From Kaistia terrae (GTDB taxonomy: Bacteria > Pseudomonadota > Alphaproteobacteria > Rhizobiales > Kaistiaceae): DNA of 64,000 nt. The position numbers were made by a program, and so were the translations under genes. The stretch lies in assembly GCF_026344005.1 (NCBI RefSeq), contig NZ_JAPKNH010000002.1:806001-870000 (forward strand), given 5' to 3'. Under the pieces are notes generated by a model that had not been told where the DNA came from, searched no databases, and saw only the letters and a list, made by a program, of their open reading frames with translations. Positions 27,727 through 35,504 of this stretch are shown piece by piece (position 1 is the first letter of the stretch; every line of letters starts with the position of its first letter).

Positions 27727-28002
27727 GGGAGCACCTCTGTGGCTCGTCGTTCAAAGCGCGGGCGAGCCGTCGTGGTGCCACGATTCCCCCGCGCCGATGT
27801 AGCAGCCGCCGGCCCGGGAATTGAAGGCCTATTTTAGGGAAATGGAGAGGTGCACTGTCGCTCGACGCTGTTCGGGCGGTCGGCGCGGGCGCCAATATCC
27901 CCGACATGTGCGCGCCCAAGTGTCGGTTGGGCCCAACCGCGGTGGAAGTTGCGTCGAGGGGGGCTATTCACGCGACCGCCGAGATGGCAGAACTCCGCCG
28001 CT
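27727..28002. other. Intergenic region before tRNA-Leu
   Basis: No gene is supported here. It must carry the promoter of the 27028 gene (minus strand) and of the tRNA (plus strand). The only structure seen is a pair of palindromes near 27901-27939, listed separately. Confidence 0.5.
27924..27939. repeat. Perfect 16-base palindrome
   Basis: CGGTTGGGCCCAACCG is perfectly self-complementary and lies 64 bases before the tRNA. Its left edge overlaps a second inverted repeat, CCGACA (27901-27906) with TGTCGG (27921-27926), so two alternative hairpins compete. Function unknown. Confidence 0.5.
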
Positions 28003-28087
28003 GCGGGCGTGGCGAAACTGGTAGACGCAAGCGACTTAAAATCGCTCGACCTCGGTCATGCGGGTTCGACCCCCGCCGCCCGCACCA
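28003..28087 (+). tRNA. tRNA-Leu (anticodon UAA)
   Basis: The cloverleaf is clear. The acceptor stem GCGGGCG pairs with CGCCCGC, the anticodon stem AGCGA/TCGCT encloses loop CTTAAAA with anticodon TAA at 28037-28039, a long class II variable arm follows, and the T arm GGGTTCGACCCCC is normal. The CCA end is encoded at 28085-28087. It reads UUA codons, which are rare in this GC-rich sequence. A stem GAGGAC/GTCCTC (28088-28118) follows and may end the transcript. Confidence 0.96.
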
Positions 28088-28116
28088 GAGGACCGACGGT
28101 CGTTGACCCTCCGTCC

Positions 28117-29238
28117 TCAGTCGTCCCGATGATCCCCGGCGGAGCTGTCACTGAACTTCGCGTCGGGAATGACCACCAGCTTGCCGACGAAGCACTTGGC
28201 CTTGAAGTCGTCCTGTGCCTCGCGAAGGCGAGACAGCGGGTAGCTGCCGGCGAGCAGCGGGCGGATCTTTCCCGTCCTGATGTAGCCAAGGATAGTCTGG
28301 AAATCGCCACGCGTGCCTTGCGAGGATCCGTGGAGCTGGAGTTGCTTCAGATACAGCGTGCGCAAGTCCAGTTCGACGAGCGCGCCGCCAATGGCGCCTG
28401 CCGTCGTGTAGCGACCTTCCGGCCGCAGGATCCGCAGCAACTCGTTGAACCTCCGGCCTCCGACCAGATCGGCGACGATATCGATGGCTTGGCCTCCGGT
28501 CGCGTCGGTCACGGCCTCCGCCAGATCCGTGACGTCGCTGCGAATGACGGCTTCCGCGCCGACAGCCTTCACGGCCGCCTCCTTGCCCGCGCCGACGATG
28601 GCATAGGGTATTGCGCCCCGAGCCCGGCATAGCTGGATCAGGCCGGAGCCGACGCCGCCCGAGGCTCCGGTGATCAGGACACGCTCGCCTGCCGATACGG
28701 CTGCCCGCACCAGCATCTGCTCGCCGGTCAGGTAGGCGCAGCAGATGGTCGCCAACTCCGCGTCGGTCCACTCCGTATCGATCGCATGGGCGTTTTCGGC
28801 CGGAACAGCGACATATTCGGCAAAGCCGCCGTCACGGCCGTGGCCGATATAGTCGATGTCGGCCAGGCTATCGCCATCGGAATTGTAGATGCTGAAATCG
28901 ACGATGACGCGCTGGCCAATCCGGCTTTCGGCGATTCCCGGTCCGCTGGCAACAATCCGTCCGACCGTATCGGCGCCCTGGATGCGGGGGAACGTCAGGG
29001 TCGACTCCGTGGCCCAGCGGCGCCACGAGGCAACGGCCCCGGCGTCCTCGTCGGTCCCGTAGGCGCCTTCGCGGACCCAGATGTCCGTATTGTTGATGCC
29101 GCAGGCGGCGACCTCGATCAGCACCTCTCCGGCGGCCGGAACGGGGACAGGCCAGTCCCTGCGATACTCCAGCGTCTCGGGCCCACCATGTCCGGTGAGA
29201 AGAAAGGCGGACATCGTGGTCGGGATTTCTGCAGGCAT
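28117..29238 (-). CDS. Zinc-independent MDR-family alcohol dehydrogenase/quinone oxidoreductase
   Basis: A 373-residue medium-chain dehydrogenase. The N-terminal GroES-like domain (residues 10-130, GEVLIEVAACGINNTDIWVREG) and the Rossmann domain with VLITGASGGVGSGLIQLCRARG near 190 are clear. The catalytic zinc Cys position in the first domain reads GINNTD, and the structural Cys cluster is absent, so it belongs with quinone oxidoreductase-like members that use NADPH without zinc. I chose ATG 29238 because GGTGAG precedes it; GTG 29244 is an alternative. It diverges from the Pot-type ABC operon. Confidence 0.85.
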   Translation of the reverse strand: MPAEIPTTMSAFLLTGHGGPETLEYRRDWPVPVPAAGEVLIEVAACGINNTDIWVREGAYGTDEDAGAVASWRRWATESTLTFPRIQGADTVGRIVASGPGIAESRIGQRVIVDFSIYNSDGDSLADIDYIGHGRDGGFAEYVAVPAENAHAIDTEWTDAELATICCAYLTGEQMLVRAAVSAGERVLITGASGGVGSGLIQLCRARGAIPYAIVGAGKEAAVKAVGAEAVIRSDVTDLAEAVTDATGGQAIDIVADLVGGRRFNELLRILRPEGRYTTAGAIGGALVELDLRTLYLKQLQLHGSSQGTRGDFQTILGYIRTGKIRPLLAGSYPLSRLREAQDDFKAKCFVGKLVVIPDAKFSDSSAGDHRDD

Positions 29239-29280
29239 GGGCACTCACCGGAATGGCTGAAGACGTTGGGAGAGGGGCGG

Positions 29281-29325
29281 TTGACAGCTTATAACCTTAA
29301 TGTCTATCAACATAGTCGTATTAAA
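29281..29325 (+). promoter_or_regulatory. Promoter/operator region of the Pot-type ABC operon
   Basis: An AT-rich island unlike its surroundings. TTGACA is at 29281-29286; the better-placed -10 is TATTAA at 29320-29325, with TTAATG 17 bases upstream. A dyad CTATcaacATAG sits at 29304-29315 inside TTAAT/ATTAA flanks. The 10-mer TCGTATTAAA (29316-29325) recurs in the same orientation upstream of the M24 gene, suggesting one regulator for both transcription units. Confidence 0.55.
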
Positions 29326-29355
29326 ATATCCGCTATTTGCCGAAAGGTCATTCCG

Positions 29356-30399
29356 ATGAAGTCGCGTCTTGTCCGTATCGCCCTCGCTGCCCTGATCGCC
29401 GGGGTCAGTACGGCGGCAATCGCCCGTGATCTGACGGTGATTTCCTGGGGAGGCAATTTCCAGGATGCGCAGCGCAAGGCCTATTTCGAACCTTTCGCGG
29501 CCGAGACAGGCAAGAAGGTCGTCGACGATTCCTGGGAAGGCGGCGTCGGCACCTTGCGGACGCGCGCGGAGGCCGCCGGCGATCCGGGCTGGGACGTGAT
29601 CCATGTCGAAGTCGAGGAGCTTCAGATCGGCGGCGCCGAAGGACTGTTCGAGCCGATCGACTGGAGCAAGATCAGCGCGAAGGACGAGTTGATCCCCGCC
29701 GCGCAGAACAAGTATGGCGTCGGCGCGATCACCTGGTCGGCGGGCATCGCCTATGACGCCGACAAGGCGGGGCCGGCCCCCACATCGGTCTCGGATTTCT
29801 TCGACGTCGAGAAGTTCCCGGGCAAGCGCGCGCTTCGCAAGGGGCCGAAATATGCGCTCGAACTGGCGCTGATCGCCGATGGCGTGCCGGTCGACCAGGT
29901 CTATAGCGTGCTGCGCACGCCGGAAGGTGTCGATCGGGCCTTCGCCAAGCTCGCCAAGATCAAGCCGGATCTCGTCTTCTTCGAGAGCGGCGGTCAGGCC
30001 ATCCAGTTGCTCGCTTCGGGCGAGGCGTCGCAGGTGCTGGCCTTCAATGGTCGCGTCACGGCGGCGAACCAGACGGACAAGCGCAACTTCAAGTTCATCT
30101 GGCCGGGCAGCATCTATGCGCTCGACAATTGGGTCATCCTCAAGAACAGCCCGAACAAGGAAGAGGCGCTGAAGTTCATCGATTTCGCCTCGCGCGCCAG
30201 CCAGCAGCAGATCCTGCCGCAACTGGTCGCCTTCGGCCCGACCAACACCAAGGCAACGGCCGCCCTGCCCGAAGCCGTCGCCGCTGAACTGCCGACCTAT
30301 CCGAAGAACCTGGCCGGAGCGCTGCAGATCGACGCCACCTTCTGGTCGGAGAACATCGAGCCGCTGACCGAGCGTTTCAACGCGTTCGCCAGCCAGTAG
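29356..30399 (+). CDS. Spermidine/putrescine-type ABC transporter substrate-binding protein
   Basis: A 347-residue PotD-like (family 1) periplasmic binding protein. Signal peptide IALAALIAGVSTAAIAR, then the typical mature start RDLTVISWGGNFQDAQRKAYFEPFAAETG and the ligand-pocket segment AITWSAGIAYDADKA near residue 115. The ligand is a polyamine-like or other amine-containing small molecule. It is the first gene of a six-gene operon with both permeases, the ATPase, an FAD oxidoreductase and a PhzF-like enzyme. Confidence 0.88.
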   Translation: MKSRLVRIALAALIAGVSTAAIARDLTVISWGGNFQDAQRKAYFEPFAAETGKKVVDDSWEGGVGTLRTRAEAAGDPGWDVIHVEVEELQIGGAEGLFEPIDWSKISAKDELIPAAQNKYGVGAITWSAGIAYDADKAGPAPTSVSDFFDVEKFPGKRALRKGPKYALELALIADGVPVDQVYSVLRTPEGVDRAFAKLAKIKPDLVFFESGGQAIQLLASGEASQVLAFNGRVTAANQTDKRNFKFIWPGSIYALDNWVILKNSPNKEEALKFIDFASRASQQQILPQLVAFGPTNTKATAALPEAVAAELPTYPKNLAGALQIDATFWSENIEPLTERFNAFASQ

Positions 30400-30411
30400 C
30401 GATTGTCAAAA

Positions 30412-31608
30412 ATGTCTGGAAACGGGGCCGCGCGCGCGAGACGTGCGCGGCTGTCTACCGTGGTGCTGCTGGCGCCGATGGCGCTGTTCCTGCTGGCTGT
30501 GATTGGGGTTCCGCTGTTCCTTCTGGTCTGGCAGAGCGTCGCCGATCGCGACGTTGCCATTGGCTTGCCTCGAACCGTTGCCATGCTGGCGGAAGGCGAG
30601 GGTGCGCCGTCGCCCGCGATCTATCCGGCCTTGGTCGCGGATCTGGCAGCTGCATCCGATAGCGCTGTTGGCCGTGTTGCGCGCCGCCTCAACATCGAAA
30701 AGGCCGGTCTGCGGACGGCTGTCCTGGCGGCACGCGCGACGGCGCTGGAGAGCCCGTCCGATCCGGTCGCGGCCTTGCAGGCAGCCGATGGCCGATGGGC
30801 TCAACCCGAGATCTGGCAGGCGATCCGGGCGGCGAGCGGTCCCTTGACGGATCGCTATCTTCTGGCCGCTATCGATCTGGAGCGCGACGCCAAAGGCGAG
30901 ATCACCAGCCGGCCGACGGAACTCGCGATCTATCGCAGCATCCTGACGCGGACTTTCGTCATTGCGGCGTCGGTCGCGGCGCTGTGCCTGGCGCTCGGCC
31001 TGCCGCTCGCCCTCTATCTCGCTTCCCTGCCGCCGAAGTTTGCCGAGCGCTGGCTGCTGGTGCTGATGCTGCCGCTCTGGACGTCGATCCTGGTGCGCGC
31101 GATGGCCTGGACGCTGCTGCTGCAGTCGAATGGCCTGGTCAACAGCCTCCTGCAACGGGCGGGGCTGATCGCCCAGCCGCTTGATCTCGCCTTCAACCGC
31201 TTTGCCGTCCTTGTCGCCATGACCCATGTGCTGCTGCCCTTCATGGTCCTGCCGATCTACAACGCCTTGCGCGCCATCCCGAAGACGCAGTTGATGGCCG
31301 CCGGTTCGCTTGGGGCGACGCCGCTGCAAAGCGTTGTTCGGGTCTATCTTCCGCAGGCCCGCGCCGGAATCGCTGCGGGGCTGCTTCTCGTGCTGGCCTC
31401 TGCGGCCGGCTATTACATCACCCCGGCGCTGGTTGGCGGACCGGCCGACCGCATGATCGGAACCTTCGTCGAGCTCGCCGTCATCCGCACCAACAATCCC
31501 GGCCTCGCCGCGGCCCTGGGGCTGGTGGCGCTGCTTCTGTTCCTCGCGCTTGTCGGCGTCCTGATCGCCGCGCTGAAGCCCATGCGCGCGCTGGAGGGGG
31601 CTCGCTGA
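30412..31608 (+). CDS. ABC transporter permease, PotB-like
   Basis: A 398-residue inner-membrane permease. One hydrophobic segment (about 18-42) is followed by an unusually long, mostly periplasmic region of about 130 residues, then five segments in the binding-protein-dependent permease domain. The EAA-like loop reads AAGSLGATPLQSVVRVYLPQ. This long insert is a known feature of one subgroup of Pot-like permeases. The ATG at 30412 is preferred to a TTG 9 bases earlier. Its stop overlaps the next gene by one base. Confidence 0.88.
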   Translation: MSGNGAARARRARLSTVVLLAPMALFLLAVIGVPLFLLVWQSVADRDVAIGLPRTVAMLAEGEGAPSPAIYPALVADLAAASDSAVGRVARRLNIEKAGLRTAVLAARATALESPSDPVAALQAADGRWAQPEIWQAIRAASGPLTDRYLLAAIDLERDAKGEITSRPTELAIYRSILTRTFVIAASVAALCLALGLPLALYLASLPPKFAERWLLVLMLPLWTSILVRAMAWTLLLQSNGLVNSLLQRAGLIAQPLDLAFNRFAVLVAMTHVLLPFMVLPIYNALRAIPKTQLMAAGSLGATPLQSVVRVYLPQARAGIAAGLLLVLASAAGYYITPALVGGPADRMIGTFVELAVIRTNNPGLAAALGLVALLLFLALVGVLIAALKPMRALEGAR

Positions 31609-32429
31609 TGTCGACCGATTACGGCCTGCCGCTGCCGCGATGGTGGATGCGCCTTGGCTCGATCCTGCTCGTCGTCATTCTCGTCCTGCCTGCGCTGGTC
31701 GTCGTGCCGATTTCGTTCTCGTCGGGCAGCATCATCGCGTTTCCGCTGCCCGGCTTCTCCTGGCACTGGTATGGCGAGGCGGCGGCGTCGCCGGCGTGGC
31801 GGGATGCCCTGCTGAGCAGCCTGCGGGTTGGTGCTGCCTCCACGCTCATAGCGACCGTGATCGGCACAGCCGCGGCGCTGGGGATCGATCGTCTCCAGGG
31901 GCGGACTCGTGCGATCGTGCTGCTCGCAACCCTGCTTCCGCTGGTGATTCCGATCGTCATCCTGGCGCTGGGCGCATATTTCGCGCTGGCGACGGTGGGG
32001 CTCAGCAACAGCCTGACCGGGCTCGTCATCTTCCACGCCGCGCTCGGCCTGCCTTTCGTCACGCTAAGCGTTGTCGCCTCGCTGCAGGGCTTCGACCGGA
32101 CGCTCTGGCGCGCCGCCGCCAGTCTCGGCGCCAGCCCGATCACGGCCTTCCGGCGGGTGATGCTGCCGATCATCGCGCCCGGCGTCGCCGCTGGAGCCAT
32201 CTTCGCTTTTGCCATGTCGCTGGATGAAGTGGTCGTCGCTTCGTTCGTCACAGCGCCCTCACAACGGACCCTGCCGCTTCAGATGTTCTCGGGAATCAAG
32301 GAAAACACCGGGCCGATCGTCACCGCCGTAGCGACGCTCCTGCTTCTGCTGTCGATGACGTTCCTGCTGGTCGTCGAGATGCTTCGACGCCGTTCGCGCC
32401 GGCTCGCCACCGCCTCGGAGGCGACGTGA
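31608..32429 (+). CDS. ABC transporter permease, PotC-like
   Basis: A 273-residue permease with six hydrophobic segments and the EAA-like loop AAASLGASPITAFRRVMLPI near residues 166-185. It matches PotC-type subunits in length and in the MSLDEVVVASFVT segment near residue 205, which is diagnostic for Pot/spermidine-type permeases. It should pair with the longer upstream permease in the inner membrane. Start and stop each overlap the neighbouring genes (TGATG junctions). Confidence 0.9.
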   Translation: MSTDYGLPLPRWWMRLGSILLVVILVLPALVVVPISFSSGSIIAFPLPGFSWHWYGEAAASPAWRDALLSSLRVGAASTLIATVIGTAAALGIDRLQGRTRAIVLLATLLPLVIPIVILALGAYFALATVGLSNSLTGLVIFHAALGLPFVTLSVVASLQGFDRTLWRAAASLGASPITAFRRVMLPIIAPGVAAGAIFAFAMSLDEVVVASFVTAPSQRTLPLQMFSGIKENTGPIVTAVATLLLLLSMTFLLVVEMLRRRSRRLATASEAT

Positions 32430-33520
32430 TGGCCTTGGCAGAGCCGCTTCTGCGCCTTCGGGGCGTCACCAAGCGCTATGACGGCGGCGGGCTGGTGGTC
32501 GATGCGCTGGACCTCACCGTCGAGCGGGGCGAATTCCTGACGCTGCTGGGTCCCTCCGGCTCCGGCAAGACGACGACCCTGATGATGATCGCCGGCTTCG
32601 AGCAGGCCAATGCCGGCGAGATCCTCTATGAGGGGCGCTCGATCGCCAACCTGCCGCCGCACAAGCGCGACTTCGGCGTGGTGTTCCAGAGCTATGCCCT
32701 GTTCCCGCATATGAGCGTTGCCGAAAACGTCGCCTTCCCGCTGACCCTGCGCGGAATTGCCAGGGCGGAAATCGATCGTCGGGTGGCGCGGGCGCTGGAT
32801 ATGATCGAGCTCGGCGGGCTGGGTGCGCGACGGCCGGGGCAATTATCCGGCGGCCAGCAGCAGCGGGTCGCCCTGGCGCGTGCGCTGGTGTTCGAGCCGA
32901 AGCTGGTCCTGATGGACGAGCCGCTCGGCGCGCTCGACAAGCGGCTGCGCGAGCAGATGCAGCTGGAGATCCGCAGGCTGCATCGCGAACTCGGCCTCAC
33001 CGTCGTCTATGTCACCCACGACCAGACGGAAGCCATGGTGATGTCCGACAGGGTGGCGGTGTTCCATCTGGGGCGGGTCCAGCAACTCGCCGATCCCCGG
33101 ACCATTCACGAGCAACCTGCAAACGGTTTTGTCGCCCGCTTCATCGGCGAGACCAACGCCTTTGACGGTCGCCTGACCGGAACGGGCGACGGGCGCGACG
33201 TCCGCATCGACGGCTCAGCCGGGCTGGTGCTTCGCGGCGTGGCCGGCCAGTCCGCGCCCCGCAGCGCCTATGTCCTGGTCTCGATACGGCCGGAGCGGAT
33301 TTCCATCGGCGATGGCCATGGCGAGAACCGCGTCGTCGGTCGGGTGAGGCAGGCGATCTATTTCGGCGACCACCTCGGCATCGAGGTCGCGATCGACGGC
33401 GGCGCGATGGTTCGCGTCAATCTGGGCGTGCGCGGCGTGGATCATGCGCCGGTGCCGGACAGCGAGATTGTTCTGAGCTGGCGGGCGGAGCATACGCTCC
33501 TGCTCGAGCCGGTCATCTGA
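32429..33520 (+). CDS. ABC transporter ATP-binding protein, PotA-like
   Basis: A 363-residue ATPase with Walker A LGPSGSGKTTTLMMIAG near residues 40-56, VFQSYALFPHMSVAENVAFP Q-loop, signature LSGGQQQRVALARALV, Walker B LVLMDEPLGALD and the switch His in VTHDQTEAM. The C-terminal part from about 240 is a TOBE domain (YVLVSIRPERISI). Both sequence and position assign it to the Pot-type importer. It overlaps the permease stop at 32427-32429. Confidence 0.92.
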   Translation: MALAEPLLRLRGVTKRYDGGGLVVDALDLTVERGEFLTLLGPSGSGKTTTLMMIAGFEQANAGEILYEGRSIANLPPHKRDFGVVFQSYALFPHMSVAENVAFPLTLRGIARAEIDRRVARALDMIELGGLGARRPGQLSGGQQQRVALARALVFEPKLVLMDEPLGALDKRLREQMQLEIRRLHRELGLTVVYVTHDQTEAMVMSDRVAVFHLGRVQQLADPRTIHEQPANGFVARFIGETNAFDGRLTGTGDGRDVRIDGSAGLVLRGVAGQSAPRSAYVLVSIRPERISIGDGHGENRVVGRVRQAIYFGDHLGIEVAIDGGAMVRVNLGVRGVDHAPVPDSEIVLSWRAEHTLLLEPVI

Positions 33521-33538
33521 GGAGTGAGACGAGAACGT

Positions 33539-34651
33539 ATGGCTGCCAGTAAGGTCATTGTCGTGGGCGCGGGCATTGCCGGTTTGTCGCTTGCCCGCTC
33601 CCTCGTGAAGCAGGGATTTGCGGTCGAGCTGTTCGACCAGGGGCCGATCCCCAATCCGCTTTCCTCGTCCTTCGACGAGCATCGCATCACCCGCCATACC
33701 TATGGTTCGCTGGACGGCTACACGCGGCTGATGCCGGATGCCTTCCGGGCGTATGACGCGCTCTGGCAGGACCTTGGCAAGCGTCACTACCTGCCCACCG
33801 GCATCGCCTATGTGCGCCGGCAGGCGGATGACTGGTATGCGACGACTGCCCGCGATCTCGACGCGTTCGGCATCGAGCATCGACTTCTGACGGAGGGCGA
33901 GGTCGCCGCGCGCTTGCCGATGGTCCGGCCCGGCGGCATCCATTCCGTCGTCGAGGTCGGTGGCGCCGGCCTGTTGTTCCCGCAGCGTATCCTGGCGGAT
34001 CTGGTCGCCTGGCTCCGCGAGGCAGGCGTCGTTCTCCATGAGCACAGCGCGGTCGAGGCGATCGACCTTGAGCATGGCCGTGTCGTCGTGGCCGGCAAGA
34101 CGCATGCGGCGGACGTCGTGCTGGTCGCGGCCGGCGCGTGGGTTACCCGGCTCCTGCCGGAGGTTGCTCCCGCGGTCACGCCGTCGCGGCAGACCGTGCT
34201 GTATCTCGATCCGCCCGACGATCTCCGAAGCGCCTGGGCCGAGGCGCCGATCCTGATCGAGGAGGGCGCACATCTGAGCTATACGCTGCCGCCGCGTGGC
34301 GGCACGGGTCTGAAGATCGGCGATCATCATTTCAGCCGGCGTGGCCATCCGGACGAGGACCGGACGCCGTCATCCGAGGATATCGCGCCCGTCGAAGCGG
34401 CAGCCGCCGCCGCCTTTGCCGGGTTTGAGCGCTATCGGATCCTCGAGGCCAAGACCTGCTTCTATACGGTCAGCGATGACGAGAGCTTCTTCGTCCAGCC
34501 GCTTGGACGCACAGGCTGGGTGGTGAGCGCCTGTTCGGGCCATGGGTTCAAGCTGGCGCCGTTGATTGCCCAAGGTGTCGCCGAGGCGATCTCCGGCAAG
34601 CGCGACCCTGCCAAAATCGCCGAATGGGCGGCCGGAAAGGATCCCAGATGA
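33539..34651 (+). CDS. FAD-dependent oxidoreductase (DAO/sarcosine oxidase-like)
   Basis: A 370-residue flavoenzyme with the N-terminal FAD motif VIVVGAGIAGLSLARSLVKQG and FD at the end of the second strand, and the DAO-family block near the C terminus (GRTGWVVSACSGHGFKLAP). Members oxidise secondary or N-methylated amines such as sarcosine and N-methyltryptophan. The substrate is unknown but, since the gene follows a polyamine-type importer, it may act on the imported amine. ATG 33539 is chosen over GTG 33524 because the latter touches its ribosome-binding site. Its stop overlaps the phzF-like gene by 4 bases. Confidence 0.88.
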   Translation: MAASKVIVVGAGIAGLSLARSLVKQGFAVELFDQGPIPNPLSSSFDEHRITRHTYGSLDGYTRLMPDAFRAYDALWQDLGKRHYLPTGIAYVRRQADDWYATTARDLDAFGIEHRLLTEGEVAARLPMVRPGGIHSVVEVGGAGLLFPQRILADLVAWLREAGVVLHEHSAVEAIDLEHGRVVVAGKTHAADVVLVAAGAWVTRLLPEVAPAVTPSRQTVLYLDPPDDLRSAWAEAPILIEEGAHLSYTLPPRGGTGLKIGDHHFSRRGHPDEDRTPSSEDIAPVEAAAAAAFAGFERYRILEAKTCFYTVSDDESFFVQPLGRTGWVVSACSGHGFKLAPLIAQGVAEAISGKRDPAKIAEWAAGKDPR

Positions 34652-35451
34652 AGCTCGACGTCTTTATCATCGACGCGTTTTCCGATCGACCGCTGGCCGG
34701 CAATCCGGCCGGCGTCTGCCCTTTGCCGGAATGGCTGCCGGACGCGTCGATGCAGGCGATCGCCTCCGAACTGAACCAGACCGAGACGGTCTTTTTCGCT
34801 CCCGAGGATGACGACTACCGTATCCGCTGGTTCACGCCGACGCGCGAGGTCGACCATATCGGCCACGCCACGCTGGCCGCAGGTCATCTCGTGCTGTCGA
34901 AGCTCGATCCGGCTCGCTCGGAAGTGCGGTTTCGCACCGGCGACGACTACATGCTGGTTCGGCGGGACGGCGACGGCGTGGCGCTCGACATGGCGGCCTT
35001 GCCGCCGCGACCGGCCCGCGTCACCGACGAGGTGGTGGCGGCATTGGGCGCGCGGCCGGTCGAGGCCCTGGCGGCCAAGCATCATCTCTTCGTTTTCGAG
35101 ACTTGGCAGGAGGTCGCCGGCCTGCGCCCGGACATGGCGGCGGTCGCCCGGCTGGAGCTGCCGGCGGTGATCGTCACCGCCCCGTGCGGCGTTGATGGCG
35201 ATGGAAATCCCGTCGACTTTGTCTCGCGCTTTTTCGCGCCGGCCAACGGCGTGCCCGAGGACCCGGTCTCCGGTGTCTCGCATTGCTGCCTGACGCCCTA
35301 CTGGGCGTGGCGTCTCGGCAAGGCGCATCTGGTCGGGCAGCAATTGTCGGCGCGTGGCGGCACCATTCGCTGCGAAGATCGCGGGGAGCGCGTTGTCCTT
35401 GGCGGAAGGGCGGCGATCTCGTTGCAGGGCGTGCTGAGCCTGCCAGCCTGA
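34648..35451 (+). CDS. PhzF family isomerase/epimerase-like protein
   Basis: A 267-residue PhzF-type protein with two similar diaminopimelate-epimerase-like halves. FIIDAFSDRPLAGNPAGVCPL opens the protein, the conserved Glu is in ELNQTETVFF near residue 47, and ARVEDPVSGVSH-type sequence (VPEDPVSGVSHCCLTPYW) marks the second half. PhzF enzymes catalyse proton shifts; most homologues have unknown substrates. The ATGA overlap with the FAD enzyme suggests they act in sequence on one metabolite. Confidence 0.9.
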   Translation: MKLDVFIIDAFSDRPLAGNPAGVCPLPEWLPDASMQAIASELNQTETVFFAPEDDDYRIRWFTPTREVDHIGHATLAAGHLVLSKLDPARSEVRFRTGDDYMLVRRDGDGVALDMAALPPRPARVTDEVVAALGARPVEALAAKHHLFVFETWQEVAGLRPDMAAVARLELPAVIVTAPCGVDGDGNPVDFVSRFFAPANGVPEDPVSGVSHCCLTPYWAWRLGKAHLVGQQLSARGGTIRCEDRGERVVLGGRAAISLQGVLSLPA

Positions 35452-35454
35452 TGA

Positions 35455-35496
35455 GATCGGGGGAGAGGGCGACGCGGCTTCCGTCCGCCCCCGATC
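35455..35496. terminator. Hairpin between convergent PhzF-like and M24 genes
   Basis: GATCGGGGG and CCCCCGATC form a perfect 9-base stem around a 24-base loop, filling almost the whole 53-base gap between the two converging genes. There is no T-run. It probably separates the two transcripts. Confidence 0.5.
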
Positions 35497-35504
35497 CTGC
35501 TTCG

